From JBOHCT01 sp050699055 (GTDB lineage: Bacteria > Actinomycetota > Actinomycetes > Streptosporangiales > JBOHCT01): 53,620 nt of DNA. The notes under the pieces are model-generated. The model had not been told where the DNA came from and made no database searches. It saw only the letters and a list, made by a program, of their open reading frames with translations. Shown piece after piece: positions 9,124-17,142 of this stretch (its first letter is position 1; every line of letters begins with the position of its first letter). A program made the position numbers and the translations under genes. The stretch covers positions 1-53,620 of the forward strand of contig JBOHCT010000003.1 in assembly GCA_050699055.1 (NCBI GenBank). Reading direction: 5' to 3'.

Positions 9124-9166
9124 CCCCGTCGCTACTGGGCGGGGAGGTGTGTCGCGCGGCCCTACC

Positions 9167-9931
9167 TCAGCCGAGCTGCGCGCGGAGCCATGCGATGTCG
9201 CGCCCCTGCCCCTCGGCGCCACCGGGGGTCTCGCAGACCACGGGCGCGGCGGCCGCGCGTACGACCTCTGTGAGCTGTTTGGGGTCGATCTGTCCGGCCT
9301 CGACGTTCTCGTGGCGGTCGCGCCCGGAGCCGAAGCCGTCCTTGCTGTTGTTGCAGTGCACGAGGTCGACGCGGCCGGTGATCGCGCGCACCCGTTCGAC
9401 GACGCCCACGAGGTCCTCGCCGCCGCAGTACGCGTGGCAGGTGTCGAGGCAGAAGCCGACATCGTGGCCGTCGAGCGCCTCCCACAGCCGGGCGAGCCGA
9501 TCGAATGTACGCGCCATCGCGTTGTCGCCGCCGGCGGTGTTCTCGATCAACACCGGGACGGGGCACTCCATGCGCTCGAATACCTTGCGCCAGTTGTCGA
9601 ACCCGGTCCGCGGATCGTCGTCTTTCAGCACGTGGCCACCGTGGACGATGACGGCCTTCGCCCCCACGTCGGCGGCCGCCTCGACGTGCTGGGCGAGGAT
9701 CTTGCGGCTCGGGATCCTGATGCGATTGTTGGAGGTCGCGACGTTGACCACGTACGGCGCGTGGACGTAGAAGTCGACCCCGGACCCCGCGAGCTTCTTC
9801 GTGCCTTCGGACGGCTGCGGCTTCTTCCATCCCTGCGGATCGCCGAGGAACGTCTGGGCGAGGTCGGCGTCACGGGCGCGGGCGTGGGTGAGGGGATCGT
9901 CGCGGTCGACGTGGGCTCCGATGGGCACCAT
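9167..9931 (-). CDS. nfo: Deoxyribonuclease IV (apurinic/apyrimidinic endonuclease)
   Basis: A 254-residue TIM-barrel AP endonuclease of base-excision repair. It cuts 5' to abasic sites using three metal ions. Metal-ligand signatures are visible: 'VIVHGGHVLKDD', 'VLIENTAG', 'FCLDTCHAYCGG' and 'LVHCNNSKDGFGSGRDRHENVEAGQI'. The open frame extends upstream to 10120, but homologues start at MVPIGAHVDRDDPL. That ATG (9931) has a TACGCT -10 box 7 nt before it, as expected of a leaderless transcript. The gene is divergent from rpsF and convergent with the mannosyltransferase gene. Confidence 0.92.
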   Translation of the reverse strand: MVPIGAHVDRDDPLTHARARDADLAQTFLGDPQGWKKPQPSEGTKKLAGSGVDFYVHAPYVVNVATSNNRIRIPSRKILAQHVEAAADVGAKAVIVHGGHVLKDDDPRTGFDNWRKVFERMECPVPVLIENTAGGDNAMARTFDRLARLWEALDGHDVGFCLDTCHAYCGGEDLVGVVERVRAITGRVDLVHCNNSKDGFGSGRDRHENVEAGQIDPKQLTEVVRAAAAPVVCETPGGAEGQGRDIAWLRAQLG

Positions 9932-9938
9932 GGAGCCG

Positions 9939-9944
9939 AGCGTA
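9939..9944 (-). promoter_or_regulatory. -10 box for leaderless nfo
   Basis: On the minus strand, TACGCT is followed by 7 nt (CGGCTCC) and then the ATG at 9931. It fits TANNNT with leaderless spacing and supports the internal start. Confidence 0.5.
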
Positions 9945-10021
9945 GCGGCCTCGACCGGGCGGCGCGCACGAGCGTCAGGGAGCGCCCTGTCCCAGGGTGT
10001 GGCTCCTGCGCGTTGTCTGGT

Positions 10022-10055
10022 TCGTGCGATGGTGTCGCACGATCCTTGGTAGCCT
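10022..10055 (+). promoter_or_regulatory. rpsF operon promoter region with embedded perfect inverted repeat
   Basis: A perfect 8-bp inverted repeat (TCGTGCGA / TCGCACGA, 5-bp spacer, 10022-10042) lies immediately upstream of a -10-like TAGCCT (10050-10055), where the -35 element would be. It lies about 80 bp before rpsF. It could be an operator for the r-protein/ssb operon or a hairpin. No clear -35 hexamer was found. Confidence 0.4.
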
Positions 10056-10120
10056 GATGCGGCCATCCCTCCTGTCACGGCACACCGTGACCGCACGAGT
10101 CCGAAGGAGGAGTCTTTCAC

Positions 10121-10432
10121 GTGCGTCGTTATGAGTTGATGATCATCCTCGATCCCGACATCGAGGAGCGGGCGGTCGCCTCGTCCCTTGAACCCTTCCT
10201 CGACGTCGTGCGCCAGCGCGGCGGCAGTGTGGAAAAGGTTGACGTCTGGGGGCGGCGTCGCCTGGCCTACTACATCGATAAGAGATCAGAGGGCATCTAC
10301 GTCGTCCTCGATCTCAACACGGAGCCCGAGGCGGTGAAGGAGCTCGACCGCCAACTGGGCCTCAACGAAGGCGTGCTGCGGACCAAGCTCGTCCGCCCCG
10401 AGTACCACGTACGCGCCCGAGCCACCAAGTAA
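10121..10432 (+). CDS. rpsF: 30S ribosomal protein S6
   Basis: A 103-residue S6 protein of the small-subunit platform, where it pairs with S18. It begins MRRYELMIILDPDIEE, which is diagnostic, and contains the typical 'WGRRRLAYYIDKRSEGIYVVLDL' strand. A strong RBS (AAGGAGGAG) precedes the GTG start. It is the first gene of the conserved rpsF-ssb-rpsR-rplI operon. Confidence 0.98.
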   Translation: MRRYELMIILDPDIEERAVASSLEPFLDVVRQRGGSVEKVDVWGRRRLAYYIDKRSEGIYVVLDLNTEPEAVKELDRQLGLNEGVLRTKLVRPEYHVRARATK

Positions 10433-10446
10433 CGGGAGCGAGCCTC

Positions 10447-10977
10447 ATGGCAGCTGGCGACACCCAGATCACCCTTGTCGGCAACCTCGTCGACGACCCC
10501 GAGCTGCGCTTCACGCCGAGCGGCCAGGCGGTCGCGAAGTTCCGCGTAGCCTCGACTCCCCGCTACCGCGACAACCAGACAGGCGAGTGGAAGGACGGCG
10601 AGACCCTTTTCCTCACCTGTAACGCGTGGCGGCAGACCGGGGAGAACACCGCGGAGTCCCTCCAGCGCGGCATGCGCGTCATCGTGCAGGGGCGGCTGCG
10701 CCAGCGGTCGTACGAGACCCGAGAAGGCGAGCGCCGTACCGTGTACGAGGTGGAGGCCGACGACGTCGGACCCTCGCTGCGCAACGCCACCGCGAAGGTG
10801 AACAAGACGACCCGTGCGACCGCCGCGTCCGGCGCGTTCGGAGGCTCAACCGGATCGTCCGGCTCGGCTGCGCCGTCCCCTGCGGCCGACGATCCGTGGG
10901 CGTCCGGATCCGCGGACTTCGGCGGGGGCACCCCGGCCTCGGCCGGGCCCGGAGGCGCCGACGAGCCGCCGTTCTGA
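10447..10977 (+). CDS. ssb: Single-stranded DNA-binding protein
   Basis: A 176-residue SSB that coats ssDNA in replication, repair and recombination. An N-terminal OB fold (residues 1-115, 'ITLVGNLVDDPELRFTPSGQAVAKFRVAS') is followed by a Gly/Ser/Ala/Pro-rich linker. The acidic C-terminal tip ends DEPPF, the protein-interaction tail. It lies 14 bp after rpsF in the same operon. Confidence 0.97.
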   Translation: MAAGDTQITLVGNLVDDPELRFTPSGQAVAKFRVASTPRYRDNQTGEWKDGETLFLTCNAWRQTGENTAESLQRGMRVIVQGRLRQRSYETREGERRTVYEVEADDVGPSLRNATAKVNKTTRATAASGAFGGSTGSSGSAAPSPAADDPWASGSADFGGGTPASAGPGGADEPPF

Positions 10978-11049
10978 CACCGCCGAACCGGGCACGTTCG
11001 GCTCGAGACCATTCCCGCGTGACGCGGGGCTTCGAAAAGGAGCACCACG

Positions 11050-11286
11050 ATGGCAAAAGCACCACCACGCAAGCCGCGGAAGAAGGTCTGCATCTTCTGC
11101 GAGGACAAGATTCCGTACGTCGACTACAAGGACACCGCGCTGCTGCGCAAGTTCGTCTCCGATCGCGGCAAGATCCGGGCGCGTCGGGTCACCGGCAACT
11201 GCACTCAGCATCAGCGCGACGTCGCCCGGGCGATCAAGAACAGCCGCGAGATGGCGCTGCTCCCGTACACCAACACCGCCAGGTAG
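11050..11286 (+). CDS. rpsR: 30S ribosomal protein S18
   Basis: A 78-residue S18 that binds next to S6 in the 30S platform. It carries the signature 'LLRKFVSDRGKIRARRVTGNCTQHQRDVARAIKNSREMALLPY'. The N-terminal CIFC and the C of GNC give the Cys pattern of a zinc-binding (C+) S18 paralogue, though only three Cys are plain. An RBS (AAAAGGAG) precedes the ATG. Confidence 0.97.
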   Translation: MAKAPPRKPRKKVCIFCEDKIPYVDYKDTALLRKFVSDRGKIRARRVTGNCTQHQRDVARAIKNSREMALLPYTNTAR

Positions 11287-11299
11287 GAGTTTGCTCGAG

Positions 11300-11746
11300 A
11301 TGAAGCTGATCCTTACCCAGCAGGTAAACGGCCTCGGCGCGCCCGGTGATGTGGTCGAGGTGCGCGACGGGTACGGGCGCAACTACCTCATTCCCCGTGG
11401 CTTCGCGATGCGGTGGACACGTGGGGCTGAGAAGCAGATCGCCTCCATCCGGCGGGCGCGCGAGGTTCGTGAGATTCGTGACCTCGGTCAGGCGAAGGAC
11501 GTCGCGGGACAGCTCGAGTCCCTGCATGTCACGTTGACGACCCGCGCCGGGCAGAGCGGCCGCCTGTTCGGTTCTGTGACGGCTGCCGACATCGCCGCGG
11601 GCGTGCGTCGCGCCGGCGGGCCCGACATCGACAAGCGCCGTATCGAGCTAGGCGGCCCGATCAAGACCCTCGGCGCTCACCAGGTGCACGTCCGTCTGCA
11701 CCCCGAGGTCAGCGCCACCGTGGATCTCGAGGTCGTCGGCGCCTGA
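11300..11746 (+). CDS. rplI: 50S ribosomal protein L9
   Basis: A 148-residue L9. It starts MKLILTQQVNGLGAPGDVV and contains the family motif 'VRDGYGRNYLIPRGFA'. The N-terminal rRNA-binding domain, the long central helix (about 45-75) and the C-terminal domain are all present. It starts 13 bp after rpsR behind a GGAG-type RBS and ends the operon. Confidence 0.97.
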   Translation: MKLILTQQVNGLGAPGDVVEVRDGYGRNYLIPRGFAMRWTRGAEKQIASIRRAREVREIRDLGQAKDVAGQLESLHVTLTTRAGQSGRLFGSVTAADIAAGVRRAGGPDIDKRRIELGGPIKTLGAHQVHVRLHPEVSATVDLEVVGA

Positions 11747-11784
11747 CCATACGGCGGGACCGGTACGCAGCACCACGATCCGCG

Positions 11785-12564
11785 TTAGGGGTCTGGACGG
11801 GAGGGATACTGCGCTTCTGGACCCCGGATGCGGATTTTGGCGGGCGGCCGTAGCACGGCGAAGGCGTCGGTGATCTCTAGCCGGCGCGCGCGGAACCGGT
11901 AAACGGCGGCCGGCCGTCCACCCGTACGGCCGGGTGTGAGGGCCTCTCCCGTCGGCTCGATCTGGCCGCGCCGCAGGAGCACCCGCTGGAGGTTCGTCGT
12001 CGACACGTCGTGGCCGAGCGCCGCGCGGTAGTAGGACCGCAGCTCGGACATGGTGAACGTCGGCGGCGCGAGCGCGAACCCGATGTTGGTGTACGACAGC
12101 TTGGCCCGCAGCCGTCGTCTCGCCGACACGACGAACTCACCGTGGTCGAAGGCGGTCTCGGGTGGCGCGTCGACCGGGTGCCAGGCCGTGTCCCCCGGGA
12201 CGTCCGGGTCGACGTGTGCGGGGACCAGACCCACGTACCCCGTCGCCAGGACACGGCGCCCGGGATGGCGCTCGGGGGCGCCCCGGGTCTCGAGTTGTTC
12301 GAGGTGTGCCAACTCGCGTACGTCCACCTTCTGCGCGAGCTGCCGCCTGATCGAGGCGTCGAGATCCTCCCGGGCGTCCAGCGCACCGCCGGGCAGCGCC
12401 CACGCCCCCGCGTGTGGCGGGCGCCCGCGCCGCCACAGCAAGGCACACAGCTCACCGTCGCGTACCTGAAAGATCACGGCGAGTACCTCGTGGGCCATGC
12501 TTCCGGCCGCGCTCCCCTGAGCGGTGTCCTCCTCCATGCGGATGTTCCCGCGCATAGCCCGCAT
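11785..12564 (-). CDS. nrtR: NrtR-type Nudix-domain transcriptional regulator of NAD synthesis
   Basis: A 259-residue protein with an N-terminal Nudix domain (about residues 24-150) and a C-terminal winged helix (about 155-240, 'MSELRSYYRAALGHDVSTTNLQRVLLRRG'). This is the NrtR architecture, in which the Nudix domain senses ADP-ribose or a related NAD metabolite. The Nudix box is degenerate: where REuxEE is expected there is RRQLAQK, so hydrolase activity is unlikely and a sensor role fits. It is divergent from nadABC and a strong palindrome separates them. The start could also be an internal ATG (MEEDTAQ or MAHEVLAV); the N-terminal 20 residues are poorly conserved. Confidence 0.85.
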   Translation of the reverse strand: MRAMRGNIRMEEDTAQGSAAGSMAHEVLAVIFQVRDGELCALLWRRGRPPHAGAWALPGGALDAREDLDASIRRQLAQKVDVRELAHLEQLETRGAPERHPGRRVLATGYVGLVPAHVDPDVPGDTAWHPVDAPPETAFDHGEFVVSARRRLRAKLSYTNIGFALAPPTFTMSELRSYYRAALGHDVSTTNLQRVLLRRGQIEPTGEALTPGRTGGRPAAVYRFRARRLEITDAFAVLRPPAKIRIRGPEAQYPSRPDP

Positions 12565-12581
12565 GTTAGAGTACTTAACAG

Positions 12582-12604
12582 GTTTTCGACTATCAGACGA
12601 AAAC
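12582..12604. promoter_or_regulatory. Palindromic operator candidate for NrtR between nrtR and nadA
   Basis: A 23-bp palindrome has perfect GTTTTCG / CGAAAAC arms and further symmetric bases (CT...AG) in the 9-bp centre. It sits 17 bp from the nrtR start and 16 bp from the nadA ATG, just before nadA's GGGAGG RBS. Here a bound repressor would block both divergent units. Assigning it to NrtR is inference from position and known NrtR biology. Confidence 0.65.
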
Positions 12605-12620
12605 CGGGAGGTGCCTCAGG

Positions 12621-13601
12621 ATGCGTTCGTCAGCCGCCGAGCCGGTCTTCGTGGGTGAGGTTCGCGAACTCGCCAGGGAACGCGACGCGATCGTCCTCGC
12701 CCACAACTACCAGCGCGCCGAGATCCAGGACGCCGCCGACCACGTCGGTGACTCCCTCGCGCTCTCCCGCGTCGCGGCGCGGAGCGAGGCGAGCACCATC
12801 GTCTTCTGCGGTGTCCATTTCATGGCAGAGACCGCCAAGCTGCTCGCTCCTGACAAGACCGTGTTGATCCCCGACCCGGCGGCGGGGTGCTCGCTCGCCG
12901 ACACGATCACACCCGACGAGGTCCGAGCGTGGAAGGCGGAGCACCCGGGCGCGGTGGTCGTCGCGTACGTGAACACCTCCGCGGCCGTGAAGGCCGAGGC
13001 CGACGTGTGCTGCACATCCTCCAATGCCGCCGACGTCGTTCGCGCCATCCCGGAGGAGCGCGAGGTCCTGTTCCTTCCCGACCAGTTCTTGGGCGCGCAC
13101 GTGCGGCGAGTGACCGGGCGTGCCAACATGCACGTCTGGTCGGGAGAGTGTCACGTCCACGCGGGTATCGACGGTGCGGCACTGCGCGCCCGCGTCGAGG
13201 CCGACCCCACTGCCGATGTGCTGGTGCACCCGGAGTGCGGCTGCGCGACCTCCGCGCTGTATCTCGTGGGTGCCGGGGCCGTCCCGGCCGAGCGGGTGCG
13301 CGTCCTGTCGACGGGCGGCATGGTCGATGCGGCCCGCCGTACGGCCGCGCCGCGCGTCCTTGTCGCGACAGAGACCGGGATGTTGCACCAGCTGAGGCAG
13401 GCGAACCCGCACACGGAGTTCGCGCCGGTCAACGAGCGTGCGGAGTGTCGCTACATGAAGATGATCACAGCGGACAAGCTGCTGCGCGCGCTGCGGGAAG
13501 GTGTCGTCGAGGTGAGCATCCCGGACGAGACAGCGAGCAGGGCACGGACAGCGGTGGAGCGGATGGTGGCGGTCGGGTCCTCCAGCCGGGGCGGGGAGTG
13601 A
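12621..13601 (+). CDS. nadA: Quinolinate synthase A
   Basis: A 326-residue [4Fe-4S] enzyme that condenses iminoaspartate with dihydroxyacetone phosphate to quinolinate, in de novo NAD synthesis. Signatures are 'IVLAHNYQRAEIQD', 'CCTSSNAADVV', 'HPECGCATSALYL' and 'NERAECRYMKMIT', and they include the conserved cluster-ligand Cys residues. A GGGAGG RBS precedes the ATG, directly after the NrtR operator candidate. It is the first gene of nadA-nadB-nadC. Confidence 0.97.
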   Translation: MRSSAAEPVFVGEVRELARERDAIVLAHNYQRAEIQDAADHVGDSLALSRVAARSEASTIVFCGVHFMAETAKLLAPDKTVLIPDPAAGCSLADTITPDEVRAWKAEHPGAVVVAYVNTSAAVKAEADVCCTSSNAADVVRAIPEEREVLFLPDQFLGAHVRRVTGRANMHVWSGECHVHAGIDGAALRARVEADPTADVLVHPECGCATSALYLVGAGAVPAERVRVLSTGGMVDAARRTAAPRVLVATETGMLHQLRQANPHTEFAPVNERAECRYMKMITADKLLRALREGVVEVSIPDETASRARTAVERMVAVGSSSRGGE

Positions 13602-13607
13602 CCGCCC

Positions 13608-15236
13608 GTGGCCGGCACGAGAAAGCGGCCCCGGTCTGAGGGTGGTGGCATCGTCGCGCGCCTTCTGGCGCCCGACCCGTCGTGGAGCCGCGCGGTCGAG
13701 GTCGTCGTCGCGGGCTCCGGCGTCGCCGGGCTGACCGTCGCCCTCCAATCCCATCGGGCTGGCCTGCGGGTCCTCGTGGTGACCAAGGCCGGCCTTGCCG
13801 ACGGCAGCACCCGCTGGGCTCAGGGCGGGGTGGCCGCCGCCCTGAGCTCCGGCGACTCTCCCGAGCGGCACCTCCACGACACCCTGGTCGCGGGGGCGGG
13901 GATTTGCGACGAGACGGCGGCCCGCACGGTCGTCGACGAAGCGCCCCGCGTCGTACGGGAGCTGGTCGGCCTGGGTGCCGTGTTCGACGCGGACGGCGAC
14001 GGGGGTCTCGCGTTCACCCGTGAGGGCGGCCACTCCATCCCGCGGGTCCTGCACGCCGGCGGCGACGCCACGGGCCGGGAGATCCAGCGCACGCTCGAAA
14101 CCGCCGTCCGCGCCGACGCCGGTGCGGCCGCTGGCGTGAAGTGCGCGGTGCTCGACCGGCAGGGGCGGCCTGCCTCGGTCGGCACGGTGCGCGCCCGCGC
14201 CGTGGTCCTCGCCACCGGCGGGGCCGGCCAGCTGTACGCCGTGACCTCGAACCCCGAGGTCGCGACCGGCGACGGGCTCGCCCTCGCCCTGCGTGCCGGC
14301 GCGGAGGTGACCGATCTGGAGTTCGTGCAGTTCCACCCCACCGTGCTGTTCGCCGGGCCGGGAGCGAGCGGCCGGCAGCTCCTCGTCTCCGAGGCCGTCA
14401 GAGGCGAAGGCGCGGTCCTCGTCGACGCGACGGGCACCCGGATCATGGCTGGCGCGCATCCGGCCGAGGACCTCGCCCCACGCGACGTGGTCGCGCTCGC
14501 GATCGCTCGCCGCATGCGCGCCGCCCCCGGCGGCGTCGGCGACCACGTGTACCTCGACGCGCGCCGACTCGGCGAGCGAACCCTGCGTCGCCGGTTCCCG
14601 ACGATCCTCGCGGAGTGCCGCACGCGGGGCATCGACCCGGCGAAGGCGCCGATCCCCGTCGCCCCCGCCGCCCACTACTTCTGCGGCGGCGTCCGCACCG
14701 ATCTCGCGGGCCGAACCTCCATCCCCGGCCTGTACGCCGTCGGCGAGATCGCCTGCACCGGGCTGCACGGCGCCAACAGGCTGGCGTCCAACAGCCTCCT
14801 CGAGGGCCTCGTCATGGGCGCCCGGGTGGCGGCGGTCCTGGCGTCCGGCCTCCCGCAGGACGTACGGCCCGCGCCCGCCGCGGCCGTCGGGGTGGCGCTC
14901 GCGTCCGAACTGCGCGGCGAGCTCGCGACGACGATGGCCCGGCACGTTGGCGTGTTGCGCGACCCGAGCGGCCTCGAGACTGCCTCCACCGTCCTGGACA
15001 GGAACGCGAAGAGCGTGGGAGCACCGGGCGCGGCGGCCTGGGCGGCCACGAACCTGTACACCGTCGCGCGGGCGCTCGTCGCGGCCGCTCTCGCGAGGGA
15101 GGAGAGCCGCGGCTGCCACAACCGGCGGGACTATCCCGCACAGAGCCGCTCGTGGCTGCGCCACATCGTGGTACGTGCGGAGGCGGACGGCGGGATCCGG
15201 CTCAGGACCGAAGCGATGGAAGGGGCCGCGGCGTGA
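13608..15236 (+). CDS. nadB: L-aspartate oxidase
   Basis: A 542-residue flavoenzyme that oxidises L-aspartate to iminoaspartate, the substrate of NadA. The FAD-binding motif 'VVAGSGVAGLTVALQSHRAG' lies near residue 28 and is followed by 'STRWAQGGVAAAL'. Active-site stretches 'FVQFHPTVL', 'HYFCGGVRTDLAGRTSIPGLYAVGEIACTGLHGANRLASNSLLEG' are clear, and the C-terminal helical domain ends in an 'ESRGCHNRRDYP' pattern. The GTG start is six bases after the nadA stop. Confidence 0.96.
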   Translation: MAGTRKRPRSEGGGIVARLLAPDPSWSRAVEVVVAGSGVAGLTVALQSHRAGLRVLVVTKAGLADGSTRWAQGGVAAALSSGDSPERHLHDTLVAGAGICDETAARTVVDEAPRVVRELVGLGAVFDADGDGGLAFTREGGHSIPRVLHAGGDATGREIQRTLETAVRADAGAAAGVKCAVLDRQGRPASVGTVRARAVVLATGGAGQLYAVTSNPEVATGDGLALALRAGAEVTDLEFVQFHPTVLFAGPGASGRQLLVSEAVRGEGAVLVDATGTRIMAGAHPAEDLAPRDVVALAIARRMRAAPGGVGDHVYLDARRLGERTLRRRFPTILAECRTRGIDPAKAPIPVAPAAHYFCGGVRTDLAGRTSIPGLYAVGEIACTGLHGANRLASNSLLEGLVMGARVAAVLASGLPQDVRPAPAAAVGVALASELRGELATTMARHVGVLRDPSGLETASTVLDRNAKSVGAPGAAAWAATNLYTVARALVAAALAREESRGCHNRRDYPAQSRSWLRHIVVRAEADGGIRLRTEAMEGAAA

Positions 15237-16135
15237 CAGCTTTTTCGGGTGTTGCGGGCATCTCCGGCCCTGTTCGTGCGCTGTTCGCGGACGCCGGCCT
15301 GGAGGCAAACGATGTGGAGCGCGTCGTACGCCTCGCGCTCGACGAGGACCTGGTCGGTGGCGCGGACGTGACGACAGAGGCGGCGGTCCCTGAGTCGCAC
15401 GAGAGCGTCGGCGACGTCGTCGCGAGGGCGGCCGGGGTCGCGGCCGGGGTCCCGGTGGCCGCGACCGTGTTCGACGCCGTTCTCGCTGGCCGTGGACGGG
15501 TGGCGCCCGGCATGCCGGATGGCCAGCGGGTCGCGCCCGGTGGGGTCGCGCTTTCCGTCGCAGGCCCCACCCGCGCGCTCCTGACCGCCGAACGCAGCGC
15601 GCTGAACCTGCTCTGCCACCTGTCCGGGGTCGCGACGGTGACGCGGCGCTTCGTCGACGCCGTGGCGGGGACGGGCGCCACGATACGAGATACCAGAAAG
15701 ACCACGCCCGGGCTCCGGGCGCTGGAGAAATACGCGGTACGCCAGGGGGGCGGCAGCAACCATCGGATGGGTCTCACCGATCAAGCGCTGGTCAAGGACA
15801 ACCACGTTCGCGCGGCGGGCGGGGTGGTTCAGGCGCTCGATGCGGTACGCGCGGCGCACCCTGACGTGGCCTGCGAGGTCGAGTGCGACACCGTCGCGCA
15901 GGTGCGTGAGGCGGTCGACGCGGGCGCCCGGCTCGTCCTCTTCGACAACATGTCCCTCGACGAGATGCGGGAGGCGGTGTCGCTCGCCCGCGCTCATGGT
16001 GTGGCGACGGAGGCGAGCGGCGGTGTGACGCTCCGGACCGCCGCCGACGTGGCGGCGACCGGCGTCGACTACATTGCTGTCGGCGCCCTGACGCACTCCG
16101 CCCCGGCCCTCGACTTCGGCCTCGACCTACGCTGA
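15233..16135 (+). CDS. nadC: Nicotinate-nucleotide pyrophosphorylase (carboxylating)
   Basis: A 300-residue quinolinate phosphoribosyltransferase that converts quinolinate and PRPP to nicotinate mononucleotide. Motifs are 'LALDEDLVGGADVTTEA', 'LNLLCHLSGVAT', 'IRDTRKTTPGLRALEKYAVRQGGGSNHRMGL' and 'EVECDTVAQ'. The GTG start overlaps the nadB stop by four bases. A longer open frame runs upstream through nadB and is an artefact. The operon ends here. Confidence 0.96.
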   Translation: MTAFSGVAGISGPVRALFADAGLEANDVERVVRLALDEDLVGGADVTTEAAVPESHESVGDVVARAAGVAAGVPVAATVFDAVLAGRGRVAPGMPDGQRVAPGGVALSVAGPTRALLTAERSALNLLCHLSGVATVTRRFVDAVAGTGATIRDTRKTTPGLRALEKYAVRQGGGSNHRMGLTDQALVKDNHVRAAGGVVQALDAVRAAHPDVACEVECDTVAQVREAVDAGARLVLFDNMSLDEMREAVSLARAHGVATEASGGVTLRTAADVAATGVDYIAVGALTHSAPALDFGLDLR

Positions 16136-16221
16136 AGCTGGTGAACCTCGCGGGCGTCGGCCCGGTGGGCCTCCTGGCTTCGGCTCCGCTCGGGAGCCGA
16201 CTGTCCGCGTGTGGCTACGCC

Positions 16222-16820
16222 CTACGTTCCTCGGCGCGGCACGACGAGGTACGAGGGGTGGTCGGGATCGTGCCAGACCCGGAGACCCGGGCCGACCGAG
16301 CGGAGCGCCTGGGAGAGCGGCGGGGTGAGATGGGGGAAATCCGCCGTCTGCAGGGTCAGCCGCACCAGGCGGCGAGCTCGAGGCCGTCGCGCTGCTCGCG
16401 TGTACCGAACGCGGACCACCTCCCGCCCGACCCGCCGGTGCCGCGGACATCGGCGATGACCTGGACGTAGCCGCGGCGCACCAGAGTGTCGGCACGGAAG
16501 TTGAACTCGGGGAGGTTCTTGTTGTACGGCGTCTGGGTGAGTACGACGGGGAAGCGGCCGGATGCCGGCCGGCCGTCAGGGCCCGCGGGCCGCAGGACGT
16601 CGGCGACGAGCACCACGCCGTCGCTCATCGTGATCTCGGCGTCCTTGCGGCGGACCGCGATGTCGTACTCGGCCTCGCGCGGCGACCAGCCTGACGCGGC
16701 ACGGGCGACGCCGGCGACCCCGGGGACGCCGGCGAGCGCGAGTCCGCCCGCGGCCGCCAGGACCCCCCGACGGGAGAGGGGCCGCGCGCGCATGCCTTCG
16801 GAAGGTGCGAGCAAGCGCAT
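16222..16820 (-). pseudogene. CocE/NonD-type (S15) hydrolase with large internal deletion
   Basis: The N-terminal open frame (16356-16820, 154 codons) has a twin-arginine signal (SRRGVLAAAGGLALAG) and the start of an X-Pro dipeptidyl-peptidase/CocE alpha/beta hydrolase ('TMSDGVVLVADVLRP', 'QTPYNKN', 'VIADVRGTGGSGG'). It stops just after 'DGLELAAWCG'. In the next frame, 16222-16370 encodes the family's C-terminal end ('RLVRLTLQTADFPHLTP...VWHDPDHPSYLVVP'). The catalytic Ser region and about 350 residues are missing. This is a deletion derivative joined out of frame and is almost certainly non-functional. It faces nadC convergently. Confidence 0.75.
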
Positions 16821-16837
16821 TACTCATTGGTAGCAGG

Positions 16838-16856
16838 CGCGCACGCATCGTGCGCG
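16838..16856. promoter_or_regulatory. Perfect inverted repeat upstream of the decayed hydrolase
   Basis: CGCGCACG / CGTGCGCG arms with a 3-bp centre form a perfect 8-bp inverted repeat 18 bp upstream of the hydrolase remnant's start and about 290 bp before dnaB. It could be an operator or a hairpin. Confidence 0.35.
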
Positions 16857-16897
16857 GGAGACGGGGTGATCGAGGGCGGGGAGCTGTCGCTTTCTTT

Positions 16898-17040
16898 GGT
16901 CCACAGGCAGTGGATGATCCACTGGCTGGTCGAGACCGTACGCGGGCCGCCTGACCCCACATGATCCACAGGGTTGTCCCCAGGGCCTCCACAGCCTGGT
17001 CCCGGTGTCTCCACAGTTCCTCCCCAACGTCGTACACAGG
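16898..17040. other. Cluster of DnaA-box-like TCCACAG motifs and a palindrome upstream of dnaB
   Basis: Within 143 bp there are TGGTCCACAG (16898), a 17-bp perfect palindrome with CAGTGGAT / ATCCACTG arms (16908-16924), TGATCCACAG (16962), TTGTCCCCAG (16974), CCTCCACAG (16987), TCTCCACAG (17008) and TACACAG (17033). These resemble degenerate actinobacterial DnaA boxes (TTGTCCACA). They lie in the gap before dnaB, so they may be DnaA control sites for dnaB. No AT-rich unwinding element is seen, so this is not called an origin. Confidence 0.4.
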
Positions 17041-17142
17041 CCGCGTTGCCCACTGTTCGCAAGGGCCGGGAAACTGTCGGTCCGGTCCGCTACAACAAGG
17101 GGGAGCCGGATCTGGGTCGCGGTCGACGAGGGGGGCGCTTCG

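Noticed and set aside
12630..15308. An 892-codon minus-strand frame across nadA and nadB
   Set aside because: It is opposite two unambiguous enzymes and has low-complexity Arg/Gly/Asp composition.
16898..17040. Chromosomal origin (oriC)
   Set aside because: DnaA-box-like motifs are present but degenerate; there is no AT-rich unwinding element and no dnaA/dnaN neighbours.
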